Source of the DNA: Desulfatirhabdium butyrativorans
GTDB lineage: Bacteria > Desulfobacterota > Desulfobacteria > Desulfobacterales > DYRK01
Assembly: GCA_020718785.1 (NCBI GenBank)
Contig: DYRK01000059.1
Coordinates: forward strand, 1 to 17,045
Direction: 5' to 3'
Length of the DNA stretch: 17,045 nucleotides
Part shown: positions 12,742-17,045 of the stretch, in pieces
Layout: the number at the start of each line of letters is the position of its first letter
Position numbering within the stretch: position 1 is the first letter of the stretch
Program-made: the position numbers and the translations under genes
The notes under the pieces: generated by a model
Told to the model about the DNA's origin: nothing
What the model saw: only the letters and a program-made list of their open reading frames with translations
Database searches by the model: none

Positions 12742-14028
12742 TTACTTTTTCCTGCTCCTCCGTCCTCCGGAACGTGGGAGACTCTTTTTCGGAGATTCCA
12801 CGGATCCGGGCGAATCGCACTCTTTCACAAAAAATTCAACCCGCCGGTCAACAGCATCGCGTTCATCGTCTGTTCCGATTCCTTTGATGGTTTCCCTGAA
12901 TCCTCTGCCCTCGGCTTTGGAACGGGCGATGATATCGGGAAATTCGGATCTCATAAGTTCCTGAATTCTGCGCGCCCGTTCCAAAGAAAGTTTATCATTA
13001 TACTTTTCCGCTCCTGTCTTGCTGCAATGCCCGACAATTCTGAGACAATCGGGACTTTTTGCAAAATATCTCCCGATCTGCCTGAGCCACATCTGATACT
13101 GACTCTTCAGATCCGGGTCTTTCCAGAAATCCACAGCATTCACGGCAAACAGGAATTTGACGGTCATGAGCTTGTTTTTCTCCACACTCACGGACAAGAG
13201 CTTGGCGAAAGCGTCTTCTGCCATCTCCATACGCTCCAATTTGCGGTAGGTGCTGTATAATCCGGCATAAGTTTTCATCATCTGACCGTCCGGACGTGAT
13301 GAAGCCTGCTGAAGCAGTGTCAGGGCTGCCTCATAATCCGCGTTTTCATAAGCAGTTTCAGCTTCGGTCAGAATAGAGATGGCTTCCAATGACTCATAGT
13401 AATTTTTGTCAGCCTGCATTCCCACAGAACCCGAGGCAATCGCGGCGGAACTTTTCAGTACCTTGTCCTGGGGATACATGGGGCTGTCTTCCTGAATAGG
13501 GATGGGTCTGTAATCCAAATCTTTGTCGGAAATCCGGACCTCCGAATGTGCAACTATGATGTTGGTACTGAGATTGACTACTGACGCGGAAATACGGTAA
13601 CAAGCCTCTGCCTGCGCTGTTTCGGGCGGCTGATAGGATTCAAGCCGGATGGTCCCGTTCATGACATAATCGGCCTCGGGAAGATTCACGGATGTCATTC
13701 TGTCTAAATCAATGCTTTTGAAGTTTTCCGCGGTTTCCACAATCATAATATTTTCGATTTTTCTGCTCGATCTGGGAATCTCATTATTATAGGTATCCAC
13801 AAATGGATCAATAATCACAAGGGTATTTTCCCGAACAGGCAGCAGGTCCTCCAGACCCAGGTCATCTTTCACCTGTATCATCAGATTATGAGTCAATGAG
13901 CGGATGGCTGATTCGAGCGACATGGGCGGCTGATCCTCCAGCCGGATTATCTGCATCATACATGCCGACAACACGGTCACACATATAACAAGCACTGTAA
14001 GTCCGACAAGTTTTTCACCTCGATACAT
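12742..14028 (-). CDS. OmpA-like lipoprotein with FlgO/CsgG-like N-terminal part
   Basis: A 428-residue envelope protein. A signal peptide (residues 1-22) ends in the lipobox LSAC (20-23), so C23 should be lipidated; Met at the next position fits outer-membrane sorting. Residues about 30-190 resemble FlgO/CsgG-type domains (LVIIDPFVDTYNNEIP, ADYVMNGTIRLESY, and ASVVNLSTNIIVA). Residues about 215-310 look like tetratrico-type helices (YENADYEAALTLLQQA). Residues about 325-400 are OmpA-like: GHCSKTG (333-339), YNDKLSLERARRI, and DRRVEF. The Asp of the usual GHTD motif, which binds peptidoglycan, is replaced by Ser (336), while the Arg of the LSxxRA motif (351) remains. The tail is basic (GGRRSRKK). 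The ATG at 14028 gives a proper signal peptide; its ribosome site is distant. It follows the PIN gene by 78 bases. Confidence 0.85.
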   Translation of the reverse strand: MYRGEKLVGLTVLVICVTVLSACMMQIIRLEDQPPMSLESAIRSLTHNLMIQVKDDLGLEDLLPVRENTLVIIDPFVDTYNNEIPRSSRKIENIMIVETAENFKSIDLDRMTSVNLPEADYVMNGTIRLESYQPPETAQAEACYRISASVVNLSTNIIVAHSEVRISDKDLDYRPIPIQEDSPMYPQDKVLKSSAAIASGSVGMQADKNYYESLEAISILTEAETAYENADYEAALTLLQQASSRPDGQMMKTYAGLYSTYRKLERMEMAEDAFAKLLSVSVEKNKLMTVKFLFAVNAVDFWKDPDLKSQYQMWLRQIGRYFAKSPDCLRIVGHCSKTGAEKYNDKLSLERARRIQELMRSEFPDIIARSKAEGRGFRETIKGIGTDDERDAVDRRVEFFVKECDSPGSVESPKKSLPRSGGRRSRKK

Positions 14029-14106
14029 AAGAATAAATCTTTCCTTTTTTCTCCGTGATTATTCTTCTCCGAATTTTTTGTCTGAGTATGGATTCGCTGT
14101 CCGATC

Positions 14107-14691
14107 TCAAGGTATCCGTGCGGACCGCCCTTCTTTTTTGGCAGCTTCTGACAAGGCTTTGTCTCTTGTAACCAAAATGCTCCGGATGCTGCCCGACCCT
14201 TCACGATCTATGGAATAAGCCAAATGAAAAGCATCTATTCCTCCTATTCCTTTAAATACTGTCTGCCCTTTACATCTGCCGTAATACCGGCTCAAAGGCA
14301 TTACTGAATATTTTCTGCAAAGTTCCAATGCCTTCTGATACACTTTTCCGTCCACACTTTTGGGAGATTTGATTCTGATTTTTTCAGCATATCTGCCTTC
14401 CTGTTCCCAACGGGTGATCTCGGAAGCAATATGCGCCATTCTTATTGACAGCGATATAATATTTATTAATTTTTCATTGCCTGCGTTCTCAAGAAGTCTT
14501 TTGCCGATAACTCCGACTGCTTCCAGCATAGATTCGCAGGAAATCATCAGCTTCGCGTCCGGCTTGTTCAGAAGTTCGTCATAGAATTTCCAGGCATTCT
14601 CTTTCCATCTTTTTTCTTCTTTTGTAATAAGGTCATCGGGAAGAAAGAGATCAACCAGAAAATTGGCGTCAATATAATATTCGAAAACCAT
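14107..14691 (-). CDS. PIN-domain protein, possible ribonuclease
   Basis: A 194-residue PIN-fold protein. Expected acidic residues are present: D8 in YIDANFLVDLF, E57 in SMLEAVGV, D153 in GIGGIDAFHLAYS and D177 in LVTRDKAL, so metal-dependent RNA cleavage is plausible. It is longer than most VapC toxins (about 130-150 residues) because of a helical insertion near residues 60-145. No small antitoxin gene precedes it: the upstream gene, 21 bases away, encodes a response regulator. The ATG at 14691 follows GGAGG by 6 bases. It may be the output or an unlinked passenger of the two-component pair, or a standalone PIN nuclease. Confidence 0.82.
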   Translation of the reverse strand: MVFEYYIDANFLVDLFLPDDLITKEEKRWKENAWKFYDELLNKPDAKLMISCESMLEAVGVIGKRLLENAGNEKLINIISLSIRMAHIASEITRWEQEGRYAEKIRIKSPKSVDGKVYQKALELCRKYSVMPLSRYYGRCKGQTVFKGIGGIDAFHLAYSIDREGSGSIRSILVTRDKALSEAAKKEGRSARIP

Positions 14692-14712
14692 ATATATCCT
14701 CCGATATGATTT

Positions 14713-15186
14713 TTACTTTAAATGAAGAGGTGAAAAAATGTTTTCGGTTCTTCGGAAAGCATAATCCACCCGGACAAACAGTTCTTTTTCTGTAGCCGTA
14801 TCTCCTTTTTCTGCCCAGAAATCCGCTCCGAGAATATTGAGCTTTTTAAGGGTTTCATATTTATCCACATTAGGAAATCCTGTGTAAACAATCAGGTAGG
14901 CAAAAAGATTCTTTTCTCTGATAAGAGGAATAAGCGCGTCGCCGTACATATTTACCATGTTATAGTCTATAATAATAGCCGGATAGTTACACATTTCTTC
15001 GCTTGAAAATGTTTTGACCTTCTCAGGGTCATCAACAATATCCACTTCATAACCTTTCACAGTAAGGGCATCCCGAAGTGACCGGACAGCAGGCTTATCC
15101 GGTTCATCGTCAATAATCATCACATATTTTTTACAGATTTCTTCAAAAAAGCTGTTTTCACCTTTTTCTGACAAAACATTTTTCAT
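14713..15186 (-). CDS. single-domain response regulator
   Basis: A 157-residue protein made of a receiver domain only. Seen: the acidic pair D26-D27 in VMIIDDEPD, the probable phospho-acceptor D74 in IIIDYNM, T102 in VYTG and K127 in WAEKG, which are the five conserved positions. There is no DNA-binding or enzyme domain, so it should act by protein contact, as CheY and Spo0F do. The ATG at 15186 (with GGGGAAGG before it) overlaps the end of the kinase gene by 29 bases; a longer frame to 15255 would begin inside the kinase gene without a ribosome site. Its input is probably the adjacent kinase; its output is unknown, the next gene being a PIN protein. Confidence 0.85.
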   Translation of the reverse strand: MKNVLSEKGENSFFEEICKKYVMIIDDEPDKPAVRSLRDALTVKGYEVDIVDDPEKVKTFSSEEMCNYPAIIIDYNMVNMYGDALIPLIREKNLFAYLIVYTGFPNVDKYETLKKLNILGADFWAEKGDTATEKELFVRVDYAFRRTENIFSPLHLK

Positions 15187-15946
15187 TTCCTTCCCCTTTT
15201 CTATTTGCAGGAATATAAAAAGATATCTTGCTTCCCCTTTCTTCAGATTCGTCAAAACCTATATTTCCGCCAAGTATTTTAACAAATTCTTTACAGATAT
15301 ATAATCCTAATCCTCTCATATTTCCTTTTTTCGTGCTGCAGAAAGGTTTTATGGAATTGAAATCCGGCGGTTTGGAAAAACCCGGACCCTTATCCTCCAC
15401 TGTAAATTTTACCTCATCTGAAGATTCAAGATATTCGACGGATATTGAGATTTCACCTTCGGCTTTTTCTTGTTTTTCTTCAATGGATTCAACAGAATTT
15501 TTAATTAGATTCATCAGAATATGTTCAATATAAAATCGTTCTGAAAAAAAATAAAAATCAGCCGGAAGCTTATTTTCCGTATGAATCCTGAGTGACAATC
15601 CTGTTTTCAGACAGGACAGGGGCAACATATCTTCCACATTATCAAAGCAGGTGCTTTCAATACGGTTTATAGAAATACTATGTGTCGGATCCGTCCATTC
15701 CTGAAATGAATTCACCAAAGAAGATATTTTTTCATAGTTATCGCTCAGTTTATTGAACAGTTCGACCAGATTTTCCGGAACATCCGATTTTCCCGATAAT
15801 TCGGAAATCATAATCAAAGGTATTGAGATGCCCCCGAGATACTGTTTCAGTTCATGCAGCATAATATGGGTCCACAGCCCGGTTGCCATCAGAATGCCGT
15901 TCTCATTCTTATCCGGATCGGATTCGCAGTAATTAAAATAAGACAT
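15158..15946 (-). CDS. soluble histidine kinase
   Basis: A 262-residue cytosolic kinase with no membrane span or recognisable sensor domain. The phospho-acceptor is H31 in LHELKQYLGGI; the ATP domain has an N box (HILMNLIKNSVESI, 142-155), a G1 box (VEDKGPGF, 183-190), an F-box region (FCSTKKG) and a G2 box (RGLGLYI, 211-217). The first 20 residues contain one cysteine (C7) and no known fold, so the signal may come from a partner protein. The ATG at 15946 starts one base after the moaA stop (TAG-T-ATG), which implies translational coupling to moaA; the longer frame to 16060 lies inside moaA and is not credible. It overlaps the response regulator gene, its likely partner. Confidence 0.88.
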   Translation of the reverse strand: MSYFNYCESDPDKNENGILMATGLWTHIMLHELKQYLGGISIPLIMISELSGKSDVPENLVELFNKLSDNYEKISSLVNSFQEWTDPTHSISINRIESTCFDNVEDMLPLSCLKTGLSLRIHTENKLPADFYFFSERFYIEHILMNLIKNSVESIEEKQEKAEGEISISVEYLESSDEVKFTVEDKGPGFSKPPDFNSIKPFCSTKKGNMRGLGLYICKEFVKILGGNIGFDESEERGSKISFYIPANRKGEGNEKCFVRKR

Positions 15947-15947
15947 A

Positions 15948-16937
15948 CTAACCGCCGATAGCAGACATCTGAGCCGAAACCTCGTCGGAATGGCTGACCG
16001 TGAGTTTGTGTTCGAATGGTTTGAGGCGGACGGCTTTGATAAAAATATCGGCAAGTTCACTGTCAGAGCATCCTTTTCTGAGAGGAGTTTTGATGTCTTC
16101 CTGACGGTCCGATAAGAGGCAGGTTCTTAACTGTCCGCTTGCTGTCAGACGGAGCCTGTTGCATTTACAGCAGAAATGGCGGCTCAGGGGCCGGATAAGT
16201 CCTACTTCTCCTTTTGCACCCTCGAATCTGTAGCGTTCCGCGGGTCCGTCGTTTATCCCGTTTGCTACCGGAAGCAGTTTTCCCAGACGACTCAGCCGGT
16301 CTATGATTTCGGGCGCAAGCATTCCTTTATCAGAATGCTGATATGCTGCTTTCCCGATGGGCATGTACTCGATAAAGCGGATATGGAAAGGATGGGAAAA
16401 GGATAATGCAGCGATATCCGCCAGCTCATCATCGTTTATGCCTCTCAGTGCCACTACATTGATTTTTACCGGATCAAAGCCCGCTTCTTCTGCGAGCAGA
16501 ATACTCTCCCATACATTGCCAAAGCAATCCTGTCCCGTGATTTCTTTAAATTTCTCTCTGTTTAAGGTATCCAGACTGATATTGATTCTTTTAACGCCCG
16601 CGGATCGGATGCTTTCGATATTCTCTTTCAGAAACACGCCGTTGGTTGTTACAGATATATCTGAAAGTCCTTTTACTTCAGACAGTTCTTTCAGAAAATC
16701 ACATATCCCTTTTCTGACTAAGGGTTCTCCGCCGGTTATCCTGATCTTGGAAATTCCCAGCGGTACTGCTGCCCGTACAATGCGTAGTATTTCTTCATAA
16801 GTCAGAATATCCTGATGGGGCAGCTTGGGGACAAAATTTCTCGGCAGGCAATAGACACATCTCAGGTTGCAACGGTCTGTGACCGATATACGAAGGTAGT
16901 TCAGATGGCGGTTGTATCTGTCTGTCAGATTGCTCAT
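15948..16937 (-). CDS. moaA: GTP 3',8-cyclase of molybdopterin synthesis
   Basis: MoaA is the radical S-adenosylmethionine enzyme that converts GTP to 3',8-cyclo-GTP, the first step to the molybdenum/tungsten cofactor. The 329-residue length is typical. The N-terminal cluster site is C23-x3-C27-x2-C30 (CNLRCVYC), followed by TGGEPL (68-73). The second cluster, which binds GTP, uses C256 or C257, C259 and C273 (C-x2-C-x13-C). The protein ends in GG, needed for activity in characterised MoaA. The ATG at 16937 follows GGGTGA by 6 bases. That site lies in a stem of the leader, so translation may be controlled. The stop is one base before the histidine kinase start, an unusual partner for moaA. 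No other moa or mod gene lies in the window. Confidence 0.95.
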   Translation of the reverse strand: MSNLTDRYNRHLNYLRISVTDRCNLRCVYCLPRNFVPKLPHQDILTYEEILRIVRAAVPLGISKIRITGGEPLVRKGICDFLKELSEVKGLSDISVTTNGVFLKENIESIRSAGVKRINISLDTLNREKFKEITGQDCFGNVWESILLAEEAGFDPVKINVVALRGINDDELADIAALSFSHPFHIRFIEYMPIGKAAYQHSDKGMLAPEIIDRLSRLGKLLPVANGINDGPAERYRFEGAKGEVGLIRPLSRHFCCKCNRLRLTASGQLRTCLLSDRQEDIKTPLRKGCSDSELADIFIKAVRLKPFEHKLTVSHSDEVSAQMSAIGG

Positions 16938-16939
16938 AG

Positions 16940-17045
16940 ATAGTCACCCACGGCAGGAGACTTCCGAAGTCTCTGTGCTTCGGAAGTCCTTTAAGCGACC
17001 GACCATTATGATTTATAAGATTCGGTGGGTCAGACATTTCTGTCT
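16940..17045 (-). promoter_or_regulatory. structured moaA leader, possible Moco riboswitch
   Basis: In minus-strand sense the leader has ACCCAC (17030-17025), an 11-bp hairpin with arms GACTTCCGAAG and CTTCGGAAGTC (16988-16978 with 16969-16959), then TCTCCTGCCG and GTGGGT (16951-16946). GTGGGT overlaps the moaA ribosome site GGGTGA and can pair with ACCCAC, hiding it. ACCGA (17026-17022) can instead pair with TCGGT (17002-16998), a competing fold. The hairpin followed by YCTCCYG resembles the 3' part of the Moco riboswitch before E. coli moaA. The 5' part is not clearly recognisable and may be cut by the window edge, so the class is tentative. Confidence 0.45.

Noticed and set aside
15946..16060. 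Longer start for the histidine kinase
   Set aside because: The extra 38 codons lie wholly within moaA in another frame and are not kinase-like; the ATG at 15946 is just after the moaA stop.
16795..17037. 80-codon open frame covering the moaA leader
   Set aside because: It overlaps moaA out of frame and encodes no recognisable protein; the region is better explained as structured leader RNA.
1..17045. tRNA or rRNA genes, or a transposase gene
   Set aside because: None was found on either strand by eye; the repeats appear to lack any autonomous partner in this window.

Overview
The window comes from a bacterium that looks like a sulfate-reducing or related member of the Desulfobacterota. This is inferred, not proven, from a split MetV/MetF methylenetetrahydrofolate reductase pair, a small Cys/His-rich protein, a PAS-type sigma-54 activator with clustered cysteines, DASS transporters paired with a CBS protein, and many intergenic palindromes. 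Base composition is moderate. All genes are on the minus strand except the sigma-54 activator (5439-6875).

Region by region: (1) 1-460 is the start of a TerD-family stress gene whose end lies outside the window. It is followed by about 410 bases of non-coding DNA packed with hairpins. (2) 874-2759 holds a 106-residue unknown protein and an ACR3/bile-acid-symporter-like transporter fused to a C-terminal UspA domain. (3) 2980-5086 is a C1-metabolism operon, transcribed as tusA-like (without its cysteine), metV, metF, then a small Cys/His-rich protein. The first three genes overlap by 4 bases at each junction. (4) The divergent gap 5087-5438 holds a GG-N10-GC sigma-54 promoter candidate facing the metV/metF operon, a -35/-10 promoter facing the activator gene, and repeated TTACATCTGTAA-type sites. 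This suggests the PAS activator controls the operon and itself. (5) 6974-10562 encodes a CBS-pair protein and two unlike DASS (SLC13) carriers. (6) 10812-14028 encodes a 561-residue protein whose C-terminal part resembles nucleoside phosphorylases, and an OmpA-like lipoprotein. (7) 14107-16937 is moaA, a soluble histidine kinase, a single-domain response regulator and a PIN-domain protein. A structured leader that may be a Moco riboswitch lies upstream of moaA.

Two families of dispersed palindromes recur between genes. One is a 23-base hairpin with arms AAAACGATTT/AAATCGTTTT, found at five intergenic sites between 5254 and 12714, often as oppositely oriented pairs and with compensatory base changes. 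The other begins TCCGGAGTGCAAAAA and includes a 110-base near-perfect palindrome at 10594-10703. No tRNA, rRNA, CRISPR array or transposase gene was seen. No complete new system is demonstrated. The best leads are the predicted sigma-54 circuit, the cysteine-less TusA paralogue, the ACR3-UspA fusion, the phosphorylase-like protein and the palindrome families.
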